8,314 nt of DNA from positions 1 through 8,314 of the forward strand of contig CAZGTM010000107.1 of the NCBI GenBank assembly GCA_964528595.1. The letters run 5' to 3'. Of the stretch, positions 1 through 5,263 are shown piece by piece; position 1 is the first letter of the stretch, and every line of letters begins with the position of its first letter. The DNA comes from CAYFKJ01 sp964528595. Its GTDB lineage: Bacteria > Pseudomonadota > Alphaproteobacteria > UBA2966. Position numbers and translations under genes: made by a program. The notes beneath the pieces are model-generated. The model had not been told where the DNA came from. It worked only from the letters and a program-made list of their open reading frames with translations, and did not search any database.

Positions 1-117
1 GATTAAATCGGACATGCCGATCTAGGGCTTGGATGTCTCAAATGGGTCAATTTCTACCGTTTGGAGCCAGCGTATTTCACGACTGCTGTAGCCCCTGACT
101 CCGGACATTTTCAGGAG

Positions 118-132
118 CAGTTTGGGAAACTG
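118..132. repeat. Small perfect inverted repeat
   Basis: CAGTTT-GGG-AAACTG is a perfect 6-bp stem with a 3-base loop. It is followed directly by the AT-rich palindrome AATTTAAATT (135-144). No T-run follows the stem in a way that would make it a good terminator. It may be a protein-binding dyad or chance. Confidence 0.3.
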
Positions 133-239
133 GAAATTTAAATTCCGCTATACACCTGATTGCGGTAGAATTGAGAAGTCTTGGAAAACGGGCGCTATGT
201 GCCACAAAGGGACGTTGAGATGTCACGCGGTCCCCGCCT

Positions 240-258
240 GTTTGCAATAGATACCACC
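240..258 (+). promoter_or_regulatory. 19-bp motif, copy 1 (upstream of first rhodanese)
   Basis: GTTTGCAATAGATACCACC matches the motif at 1747-1765 at 17 of 19 positions, in the same orientation. It ends 97 bases before the start codon at 356; the other copy ends 87 bases before the start at 1853. That shared placement makes it a likely operator or activator site common to the two transcription units. Seventeen bases after it (276-281, TGTTAG) there is only a poor -10 match, so if it is part of a promoter that promoter is weak or activator-dependent. The binding protein is unknown. Confidence 0.55.
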
Positions 259-342
259 CCATGAAATTTCGATGATGTTAGCTTGGGTGCGATTGAAAGT
301 TGCGTCGCGATGTACGCAATACCTGTGAAATATCCTAAAAAT

Positions 343-348
343 GGGAGG
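343..348 (+). promoter_or_regulatory. Ribosome site that decides the start at 356
   Basis: GGGAGG lies 7 bases before ATG 356. An in-frame ATG at 341 overlaps this site and cannot use it, so 356 is the chosen start. Confidence 0.8.
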
Positions 349-355
349 CTTCGAG

Positions 356-1318
356 ATGAATAGAACGTTATCCAAGCGCGGCTGGTTAGTTCACGCGTTG
401 GCTGTTTTCACCATTGTCGGTTTCGGATTGGGGTTGGCGCCGGCACAGGCTGCCAACCTGCCCGGTCCCCTGGTGGATGCTTCATGGCTCAAGCAGCATA
501 AAGGAGAAGTTGTGCTTCTCGACGTTCGGAAAAAGGCGAAAAATTTTGAAGCTCACGGTCACATTCCGGGCGCCGTCCTGGTTCCGTGGAAACAGGTTCG
601 CGGCAAGAAGAAGATCGACGGTGTCGAGTACATCAAGATGCTTCCCAGTGCTACGAGCTTCACCCGCCTGATGAAAGTCAGTGGTGTCAACAAGGACAGT
701 GCCGTGGTCATCACCACCAACGGCCTCTCTTCAAAGGATGTGTTCTTTGGGACGCGCCTCTATTGGCAGATGAAATACTATGGCCACAAAAACGTCGCCA
801 TGCTGGACGGCGGAAATGCGGCGTGGGCACAGGCCAAACTGCCGATGAGCAAGGATAAACCCGGCAAGGTGAAAGGCGGCAACTGGAGCGCCGGTGCCGA
901 AAACAAGGACTTACTCGCATCGACGATGGACGTCGCGGGACTGATCAAGAGCGGCGCATCCACCTTGGTCGATGCCCGCACCCTCGATTATCACTTGGGG
1001 CTCGAGCAAAAGAAGAAATACGTCTATCAGGCCGGTCATCTCCCCGGCTCCAAGCTGGTTCCCCATGACATTCTCGTCACGCACGGGAAAGCCGCAAAAT
1101 TCCGCGATGCCGGGCAGCTCAAGTCGACGCTCGCCGCCATGGGTGTCGATCTCAGCGCCGCCAATGTCGCTTATTGCAACAGCGGTCATCTGGGAAGCGG
1201 GCTTTGGTTCGTGCTTCATGAACTTGCCGGAAACGATAGCGCCACGCTCTATGACGGCTCCATGCATGCCTGGACCAAGGACAAGAGCCGCCCCGTCACG
1301 GCAATGAAGCTTAATTAA
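356..1318 (+). CDS. Secreted two-domain rhodanese (sulfurtransferase)
   Basis: A 320-residue protein with a Sec-type signal peptide: basic start MNRTLSKRG, hydrophobic core to about residue 28, and APAQA before a likely cut near residue 32. Two rhodanese domains follow. The first (about 36-165) has the LLDVR and HIPGA signatures but no catalytic cysteine, as usual for the N-terminal domain. The second (about 190-315) has AGHLPGS and the active-site loop AYCNSGHLGS with Cys274 as the predicted persulfide-carrying residue. It should transfer sulfane sulfur in the periplasm; donor and acceptor are not evident. The length fits the thiosulfate or mercaptopyruvate sulfurtransferase type. The gene stands apart from the main operon, with a convergent gene downstream, and appears to have its own control region. 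It is a paralogue of the rhodanese at 5788-6735, and even the ribosome-site segment is alike (ATGGGAGG before ATGAA). Confidence 0.92.
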   Translation: MNRTLSKRGWLVHALAVFTIVGFGLGLAPAQAANLPGPLVDASWLKQHKGEVVLLDVRKKAKNFEAHGHIPGAVLVPWKQVRGKKKIDGVEYIKMLPSATSFTRLMKVSGVNKDSAVVITTNGLSSKDVFFGTRLYWQMKYYGHKNVAMLDGGNAAWAQAKLPMSKDKPGKVKGGNWSAGAENKDLLASTMDVAGLIKSGASTLVDARTLDYHLGLEQKKKYVYQAGHLPGSKLVPHDILVTHGKAAKFRDAGQLKSTLAAMGVDLSAANVAYCNSGHLGSGLWFVLHELAGNDSATLYDGSMHAWTKDKSRPVTAMKLN

Positions 1319-1343
1319 ACAGCCCAACCAAACCCGTCACGTG

Positions 1344-1376
1344 ATTGCCGGCAGAGTCGATATCGCTGCCGGCAAT
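1344..1376. terminator. Perfect hairpin between convergent genes
   Basis: ATTGCCGGCAG (1344-1354) and CTGCCGGCAAT (1366-1376) form a perfect 11-bp stem with an 11-base loop; the loop includes the palindrome CGATATCG. It sits between the stop codons of the rhodanese and the convergent ribbon-helix-helix gene, the right place for a bidirectional terminator or 3'-end stabiliser. No good U-run follows on either strand, so Rho-independent termination is uncertain. Confidence 0.5.
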
Positions 1377-1399
1377 TCGCGTTTAGGCCTTTAGGGCGC

Positions 1400-1699
1400 T
1401 CAATCGGTGTAGATGTTGATGTACTTGAGGCAGATCACCCGGAGACACGAGGCGAGGTTTTTCTCGTTGGCCACCAGGCACTGATCATGGATGGTCTCGA
1501 TCAGTTCGGGCAATGTGACGTTGCGGTTGTCGGCCATGAATTCGAGCACGTTCCAGAAGGCGCGCTCCAAACGGATAGTCGTCGAATGGCCATGAATCCT
1601 GAACCCGCGCTTCTGCGGCACGAATTCTTCAATCTGCTCGGTACTGCATGCATTGAGCATGTGATCGAGCATGTCCCTGTTTTCAATGTAGATCGACAT
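1400..1699 (-). CDS. Ribbon-helix-helix domain protein, likely DNA-binding regulator
   Basis: A 99-residue protein. Residues 39-93 fit the ribbon-helix-helix family common in alphaproteobacteria (Pfam RHH_4 type): a strand STTIRLER, then the FWNVLEFMADNRNVTLPELI helix-turn-helix segment, then a helix with NLASCLRVICL. Such proteins usually bind DNA as dimers through the strand. About 38 residues precede the domain and are of unknown role. It has four cysteines (18, 74, 85, 90), three of them in the C-terminal part, which is notable beside sulfur-transfer genes. The start at 1699 is chosen because GGAGAGG (1715-1709) abuts the upstream ATG at 1708 but lies 9 bases from ATG 1699. It is divergent from the permease operon and convergent with the first rhodanese, so it may regulate both. 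DNA-binding targets are inferred, not seen. Confidence 0.8.
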   Translation of the reverse strand: MSIYIENRDMLDHMLNACSTEQIEEFVPQKRGFRIHGHSTTIRLERAFWNVLEFMADNRNVTLPELIETIHDQCLVANEKNLASCLRVICLKYINIYTD

Positions 1700-1726
1700 G
1701 GGCACCATCCTCTCCGATCAGGCCCA

Positions 1727-1754
1727 ATTGTAAACCAGCGGCCGGGGTTGGCAA
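1727..1754 (-). promoter_or_regulatory. Sigma-70-like promoter of the ribbon-helix-helix gene
   Basis: On the minus strand, TTGCCA (1754-1749) and TACAAT (1732-1727) are separated by 16 bases; each matches the -35 or -10 consensus at five of six positions. The predicted transcript starts near 1720, about 20 bases before ATG 1699, leaving room for GGAGAGG. The -35 box lies inside the 19-bp motif, so a protein bound there would be expected to block this promoter. Confidence 0.55.
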
Positions 1755-1765
1755 TAAATACCACC
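1747..1765 (+). promoter_or_regulatory. 19-bp motif, copy 2 (divergent control region)
   Basis: GTTGGCAATAAATACCACC matches 240-258 at 17 of 19 positions. It overlaps the -35 box of the minus-strand promoter. Its right end also falls where a -35 box for the plus-strand -10 at 1783 would be. A bound regulator could therefore control both directions. A loose dyad, GGGGTTGG against CCACCACCC, surrounds it. Confidence 0.55.
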
Positions 1766-1782
1766 ACCCAATAGGGCTAGGA

Positions 1783-1788
1783 TATACT
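1783..1788 (+). promoter_or_regulatory. Candidate -10 box of the sulfur-transfer operon
   Basis: TATACT matches the sigma-70 -10 consensus at five of six positions and would give a leader of about 58 bases before ATG 1853. The -35 position (1760-1765, ACCACC) has no consensus match and is occupied by the 3' part of the 19-bp motif, which suggests activator dependence or another sigma factor. Confidence 0.4.
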
Positions 1789-1852
1789 ATCAAGCCTGTT
1801 CGAAAATGCCAACCCCAGACAACCTTAAGGAAATCCCGAGGCTATCAAGAAT

Positions 1853-2350
1853 ATGAGCGAGTTTTTCAAGAAGACCCTGGACCCGGTCATTGCCCTCGCC
1901 GCGATCGCCGTTCTCGATATCTTTCTGTTTCTGTTGGTCGGCGCCTGGACCGTGGGCGGCGGCGAAACCATGATGACGGGCCTGGCGGCGCAATTTTTGA
2001 TGGGCGAAGAGGCGCTCGAGCGGATTCCCTTCTGGTCTTTAGTGTTCAAGCCCGACGCCGGTTATTGGAAAATCTACATCTCGCTCGGCATGCTGTTTGG
2101 TGCCATTGTCGGCGCGGTGGCGAGCAAGGAGTTCTACCTGCGCTTGCCGAAACGGCTTTCGGAATGGGTGCTGATCACCGTTGGCGGTCTGTTGATGGGG
2201 GTCGGTATCCGCCTGGCTTTCGTTTGCAATGTCTCGACCTTCTTTGGCCTGACGCCGGAAATGAATCTTGGCGGTTATCTCTCGATCAGCGGCATCATCG
2301 CCGGCGCTTGGGTTGGATCGATGATCTACAAGAAGATTCTGGAGGGATGA
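1853..2350 (+). CDS. YeeE/YedE (TsuA-type) sulfur permease, N-terminal half protein
   Basis: A 165-residue inner-membrane protein with about four membrane segments (near 10-32, 74-92, 106-126, 140-160). Residues 70-162 align by eye with the N-terminal half of YedE-type permeases: the YWKIYISLGMLFG segment, then GGLLMGVGIRLAFVCNVSTFFG, where Cys125 sits at the family's conserved GCN cysteine (here VCN). In TsuA, a thiosulfate importer of this family, three conserved cysteines line the transport path; this protein would supply the first. The next gene, 4 bases downstream, supplies the other half, so the two should assemble as one transporter. Split two-protein forms such as PmpA/PmpB are known. 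The start has only a weak ribosome site (GAGG at 1838-1841, 11 bases away). The exact sulfur species carried cannot be read from sequence. Confidence 0.82.
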   Translation: MSEFFKKTLDPVIALAAIAVLDIFLFLLVGAWTVGGGETMMTGLAAQFLMGEEALERIPFWSLVFKPDAGYWKIYISLGMLFGAIVGAVASKEFYLRLPKRLSEWVLITVGGLLMGVGIRLAFVCNVSTFFGLTPEMNLGGYLSISGIIAGAWVGSMIYKKILEG

Positions 2351-2354
2351 GAAG

Positions 2355-3017
2355 ATGATGGACACGGCCATCGGTGAATGCCTCGTCGCCTTCATGTTCG
2401 GCTCCTTCGTCGGGCTTTTGGTGCAACGCTCACGGTTTTGCAACACAGCCGCGCTACGGGACGCCATCTTGTTCAAGACCTTCCGCAACGCCAAGGCGCT
2501 GTTGGTCGCGATGATGATCCTGACCATAGGGTTCACTACCTTCATCACCTTCGGCGAAGGCAACCCCATGCACTTCGATGTCGGGCTCAACCAGGTGGTG
2601 GGGCTGTTCCTGTTCGGCGTCGGCATGGTGTTGGCCGGTGCGTGTACGGTTTCCACATGGGTCAAGACCGGCGAGGGCAATGTCGGCGCGCTGTGGGCCC
2701 TCCTGTTCACCTTCATCGGCATGTTCCTGTTCTCACTCGCTTGGTCTGCCAACTACTGGCCGCCGGCAGCATCAAGCATGACCGGTGAACCGAACCTGGA
2801 AGCCCTGCAGCTGGGCTATTCCAACGCCGGCACGCTGCAGGAGAAATTTGGCATTCCGGCGATCATCTTCGGTATCCTGCAGACCTTGGTGCTGGCCGGA
2901 ATCTATTGGGCCATCCGTCGCAAGGAAGACGCCCAGCATGCGCGCCACGAAGCGGCACTGAAGAAAAAGGCGGTGAAGAGCGAGGCGGCGACCGCGGAAG
3001 CCGCCCCGGCAGAGTAA
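2355..3017 (+). CDS. YeeE/YedE (TsuA-type) sulfur permease, C-terminal half protein
   Basis: A 220-residue membrane protein matching the C-terminal half of YedE-type permeases. Residues 18-35 carry GLLVQRSRFCNTAALRD with Cys29, and residues 89-107 carry GMVLAGACTVSTW followed by GEGN, with Cys97. Both are at conserved family positions, and their spacing is close to that of the second and third cysteines of TsuA. About five membrane segments are visible (near 9-25, 46-66, 80-100, 112-131, 163-185). A charged Ala/Lys/Glu-rich tail of about 35 residues follows and should be cytoplasmic; it could dock the TusA encoded next, but that is inference. Start ATG 2355 has GGAGGG 8 bases upstream, overlapping the end of the previous gene, which implies coupled translation. 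Confidence 0.85.
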   Translation: MMDTAIGECLVAFMFGSFVGLLVQRSRFCNTAALRDAILFKTFRNAKALLVAMMILTIGFTTFITFGEGNPMHFDVGLNQVVGLFLFGVGMVLAGACTVSTWVKTGEGNVGALWALLFTFIGMFLFSLAWSANYWPPAASSMTGEPNLEALQLGYSNAGTLQEKFGIPAIIFGILQTLVLAGIYWAIRRKEDAQHARHEAALKKKAVKSEAATAEAAPAE

Positions 3018-3051
3018 TGTGGTAGGGTCAGCATCGGAAAGGAAACAAATT

Positions 3052-3363
3052 ATGGGATTGTTCGGGTTTGGCAAAAAAGATGAGGATGCGCCGGCCGCGC
3101 CGGCCGGGGAAGTGACGCTGAGCGACGGCAGCACCTATACGGTTGCCAAGGTCGTGGATTGCCTTGGTGATTCGTGCCCGCGCCCGCAATTGATGACCAA
3201 AAAAGCGATCAAGGACGCGGCATCGGGCGATGTTATTGAGGTGAAGGTGGACAATCCCTCTTCCATGGAGGCAATCCCGCCTTTGATGGACGAATTGGAC
3301 GCCGCCCACCTGGAGACGATCAAGGCGGATCGTTGCTGGGAAATCTACGTCCAGAAGGACTGA
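3052..3363 (+). CDS. tusA: TusA-like sulfur carrier protein
   Basis: A 103-residue cytoplasmic protein. Residues 33-102 are a TusA/SirA domain: VVDCLGDSCPRPQLMTKKAI contains the family CPxP motif with Cys42 as the persulfide carrier, and DVIEVKVDNPSSMEAIPPLM follows the usual fold. Two further cysteines (37 and 95) are present; Cys37 lies five residues before the active cysteine. An extra N-terminal part of about 28 residues (MGLFGFGKKDED, then an Ala/Pro-rich linker) is longer than typical TusA and might touch the membrane or the permease. Start ATG 3052 has AAAGGA 8 bases upstream; an in-frame GTG at 3019 has no such site. TusA proteins pass sulfur between rhodaneses, DsrE-type proteins and permeases of the YeeE/YedE family, all encoded here. 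Confidence 0.9.
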   Translation: MGLFGFGKKDEDAPAAPAGEVTLSDGSTYTVAKVVDCLGDSCPRPQLMTKKAIKDAASGDVIEVKVDNPSSMEAIPPLMDELDAAHLETIKADRCWEIYVQKD

Positions 3364-3389
3364 ACGCATTTTTTGAAGGAGTCGCCAAA

Positions 3390-3596
3390 TTGGTCTTGGA
3401 CGTCATCACGAAAGGGTTCGCGGCGCTGGTCTCGGCATTGAGCCTGGCGGTGCTGATCTATGTCTACGCCGTGCCGCTCGATAGCATGCAGAAAACACGC
3501 GACGGGGCGCCGCATTTTGCGCCGCAGGTGATCCATCCAGAAACCGGCGAGTCGGTCGAACTCGGCAGGCTGATCCGACACTACCGGGGAGATTGA
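3390..3596 (+). CDS. Small single-span membrane protein (68 aa), unknown function
   Basis: A 68-residue protein, not recognised. One membrane segment spans about residues 8-30 (FAALVSALSLAVLIYVYAV), followed by a short polar region. It ends in a likely amphipathic helix, SVELGRLIRHY. The start is TTG 3390, chosen because GAAGGAG (3375-3381) lies exactly 8 bases upstream; no ATG or GTG is in frame near this site. The C-terminal pattern S-V-x-hydrophobic-x-x-L-I-x-x-Y recurs with identical spacing in the 89-residue protein two genes on, so the two are probably diverged paralogues. It lies 26 bases after tusA and 4 bases before the microprotein gene. A structural or docking role in a membrane sulfur-transfer complex is inferred from context only. 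Confidence 0.72.
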   Translation: MVLDVITKGFAALVSALSLAVLIYVYAVPLDSMQKTRDGAPHFAPQVIHPETGESVELGRLIRHYRGD

Positions 3597-3600
3597 ACTC

Positions 3601-3681
3601 ATGGATTTCGAAACCATCGTCCATATCGCCATGTTCTTCATCGCGTTCGGCGCCATGTACACCAGTTTCCTGAAGGACTGA
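3601..3681 (+). CDS. 26-residue membrane microprotein
   Basis: A complete 26-codon gene: MDFETIVHIAMFFIAFGAMY followed by TSFLKD and TGA. GGGGAG (3586-3591) lies 9 bases before ATG, and the gene fits exactly between its neighbours (4 bases after the 68-aa gene, 10 before the 89-aa gene). Residues 6-23 form one hydrophobic helix with an acidic N-terminal and a Lys-Asp C-terminal end. Tiny single-span proteins of this kind usually stabilise or tune a larger membrane complex; candidate partners are the split permease or the flanking small membrane proteins. No similarity to a named microprotein family was recognised. The case rests on ribosome site, fit and composition; comparative data would settle it. 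Confidence 0.65.
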   Translation: MDFETIVHIAMFFIAFGAMYTSFLKD

Positions 3682-3691
3682 GGAGTCACCC

Positions 3692-3961
3692 ATGGATCGC
3701 GCCAGTATCGTATTTTGCACCATTTCGCTGATTGGCTCGCTCATTATTGCGGCCTTGGCCTATCCCTTCGCCGCCCTCAGCCCGGCGGACCTTGCCACTT
3801 GGCGCACACCGGTCGAGGCGGATGCGATGGCGGACGTCAACCTCGGCGACTTCGGGTCCGTGAGCGTGCTTGAATTGATCGACTACTACATGGAAAACCC
3901 GCCGACTCCACCGGTTGTCGGCGCGGCACCGGAACGCGAAGTTCGGTTCCAGGGCTGCTGA
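3692..3961 (+). CDS. Small membrane protein with C-terminal Gly-Cys (89 aa), unknown function
   Basis: An 89-residue protein, not recognised. Residues 5-28 form one membrane segment or uncleaved signal anchor; a periplasmic part should follow, since the next stretch is acidic. Residues 55-70 (GSVSVLELIDYYMENP) match the pattern at the end of the 68-residue protein. After this comes a Pro-rich stretch PPTPPVV and a tail that ends RFQGC, so Cys89 is the last residue. Apart from Cys9 in the membrane segment it is the only cysteine. A terminal Cys on a flexible arm recalls sulfur carriers such as SoxY (GGCGG end) and DsrC, but there is no other similarity to them, so a carrier role is a guess. 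AGGAG (3681-3685) overlaps the preceding stop and lies 6 bases before ATG. Confidence 0.78.
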   Translation: MDRASIVFCTISLIGSLIIAALAYPFAALSPADLATWRTPVEADAMADVNLGDFGSVSVLELIDYYMENPPTPPVVGAAPEREVRFQGC

Positions 3962-3970
3962 GGCCACTCC

Positions 3971-4966
3971 GTGCCGTTTTGCCGTTCTCCTGTCATCCTG
4001 GTTTTCGGTGCTGTGTTGCTGATGCTCTTGTGGGACGGCGAAGCGGCGGCCAGTGATTTCACCTATGTGCGAAAAACCGACGCCATTCAGTCTGATTGGA
4101 TCATCGCCGACAGCCGCTCGGCGGAATTGTGCGAGGAAAAGACCCTAGCCGGCGCTCGGTGCCTGCCGGCCGAGGACTTTTTCGGGCCGCACAGGCGCTT
4201 GCCGGCCATTGCTGATATTGCCTGGCTGTTGGGCACTGCTGGCTTGAGCGGGGAGGAAGAGGTCCTCGTGGTCGGCGACGATGCTACGGACCGAGATTTC
4301 GTTGCCGGGCTGCTCTACGTCATGGGGCAGGGCAAGGTCCGCATTCTGACCGAGCCCGTGAACCGCATAGCGGCTTCCGAGAAAGGGGCATTCGATGCCG
4401 GCATCCCGAGATCGCAGACACGTGAGCGCGTCTACACGGCACCGGTACGCGAAGGGACGGTGATTTTCGGGCCTGAATTGTACCAAAGGCTTGTCCAGAA
4501 CGTGCCGCCGCTGGTCCTCGACGGGCGCCCAGAGGATGCCTATTGGGGCAAGGCGACAAAGGGTGCTCAACGCGGCGGACATTTGCCCGGTGCCGATCAT
4601 CTGCCGGCATTGGGGCTTCGAGCCGCCATCGCACGTGGTGAATTCCCAGGACCTGCGCCTGCCAAGGGTCCTGTCGTCGTTTATGGTGAGAATACCCATG
4701 ACGGCGTGGCCTATTTCACGCTCGTACGCGCGGGCCTTGGGCTTACTGCCCAGGTCTACCCGGCCGGATGGTCCGAATGGGCCGCCGCGTCCTGGCTGGC
4801 CGATGCAGTAACCTATCCCGCTGACGGCGATAAACGGGCTTCCTCGCGCGCTGCCCAGCCGACCGGGCAACGGAACTGGCATGTTCCCTCCTTGGCGGTG
4901 GGGGCGCTGGCTACTGGCGCCTTGCTGGCATTAGGCTTCGTTTTCGGACGGCGGAGGGCAACCTGA
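3971..4966 (+). CDS. Membrane-anchored rhodanese-like protein lacking the catalytic Cys
   Basis: A 331-residue protein with an N-terminal signal (hydrophobic core 7-20, likely cut near AAAS at 25-28), two rhodanese-like domains and a C-terminal membrane anchor (about 303-324) followed by RRRAT, so the domains should face the periplasm. Domain one (about 30-140) has WIIADSRS; domain two (about 165-280) has LVLDGRPEDAYW and GHLPGAD, both rhodanese signatures. The active-site loop reads VVYGENTHDG, with Gly239 where the catalytic cysteine should be; the corresponding loop of domain one (VVGDDATDRD) has none either. It is probably a non-enzymatic scaffold or sulfur-binding partner. Cys54 and Cys64 could form a disulfide. 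The start is GTG 3971 with only TGAGG (3959-3963) upstream. Its stop overlaps the next start by one base (TGATG), indicating translational coupling. Confidence 0.82.
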   Translation: MPFCRSPVILVFGAVLLMLLWDGEAAASDFTYVRKTDAIQSDWIIADSRSAELCEEKTLAGARCLPAEDFFGPHRRLPAIADIAWLLGTAGLSGEEEVLVVGDDATDRDFVAGLLYVMGQGKVRILTEPVNRIAASEKGAFDAGIPRSQTRERVYTAPVREGTVIFGPELYQRLVQNVPPLVLDGRPEDAYWGKATKGAQRGGHLPGADHLPALGLRAAIARGEFPGPAPAKGPVVVYGENTHDGVAYFTLVRAGLGLTAQVYPAGWSEWAAASWLADAVTYPADGDKRASSRAAQPTGQRNWHVPSLAVGALATGALLALGFVFGRRRAT

Positions 4967-5253
4967 TGGATGTGATGATCCTGGTCTCAAGCGCTGAAAG
5001 CCGTGATGTTTTCAAGGGGCTGGCGGCCGCGCTCAACCGTGCCGAAGCCAAGTGGGGCTGTTTTTTCACCAATGACGGCGCGGGCCTGGCAACGGATACA
5101 GATATCGTCGAGATTTTGTCCGGAAGCAACTGGGCCAACGTCTGTGAACTTTCCTGGGAACGTTTTGGCTCAGGCGCCTGCCCCATCGAGCTTGGCTCTC
5201 AGACGCAGAACTCCATGATGATGGGCGACGCCGTGCGCGTCGTCAGCCTGTAG
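4966..5253 (+). CDS. DsrE-like sulfur relay protein (95 aa)
   Basis: A 95-residue cytoplasmic protein of the DsrE/DsrF-like type: an initial strand MDVMILVSS, a helix, then WGCFFTNDG, and a late segment VCELSWERFGSGACPIELGS ending in a final strand AVRVVSL. Cys32, Cys60 and Cys72 are present; Cys60 or Cys72 is the likely persulfide site, since they fall in the most family-like part. It is shorter than typical DsrE (about 120-140 residues). GGAGGG (4953-4958) lies 7 bases before ATG 4966. It is the only one of the three tandem small relay proteins rich in cysteine, so it is the likely active subunit, probably receiving sulfur from TusA. The fold assignment is by eye. Confidence 0.72.
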   Translation: MDVMILVSSAESRDVFKGLAAALNRAEAKWGCFFTNDGAGLATDTDIVEILSGSNWANVCELSWERFGSGACPIELGSQTQNSMMMGDAVRVVSL

Positions 5254-5263
5254 GGAGGGCGCA

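Larger units (their letters stand above)
1..355. other. Leader region without a convincing gene
   Basis: No reading frame here has a plausible start, ribosome site and protein-like composition. A 61-codon minus-strand frame (262-77) looks spurious. The region is visibly AT-richer than the genes downstream. It holds a perfect hairpin (118-132), an AT-rich palindrome AATTTAAATT (135-144), a -10-like TATACA (149-154) and the first copy of a 19-bp motif (240-258). It most likely contains the promoter and control sites of the rhodanese gene at 356. A good sigma-70 promoter could not be assigned with confidence. The first 25 bases could be the 3' end of an upstream plus-strand gene (stop TAG at 23-25), which cannot be judged from so little sequence. 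Confidence 0.6.

Noticed and set aside
77..262. 61-codon minus-strand reading frame
   Set aside because: No ribosome site, composition not protein-like, and it runs across the 19-bp motif and dyads of the control region.
911..1327. 138-codon minus-strand frame opposite the first rhodanese
   Set aside because: Shadow of a strongly supported gene; no domain or ribosome site recognised.
2039..2752. 237-codon minus-strand frame opposite the permease genes
   Set aside because: Covers two genes with clear family motifs on the plus strand; composition reflects antisense of membrane-protein codons.
1853..3017. Split permease as a frameshifted pseudogene of a one-chain YedE
   Set aside because: Each half has its own start; the second has a good ribosome site, the frames end cleanly, and two-protein forms are known in the family.
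4145..4882. 245-codon minus-strand frame opposite the pseudo-rhodanese
   Set aside because: Antisense of a gene with signal peptide, rhodanese signatures and anchor; no independent support.
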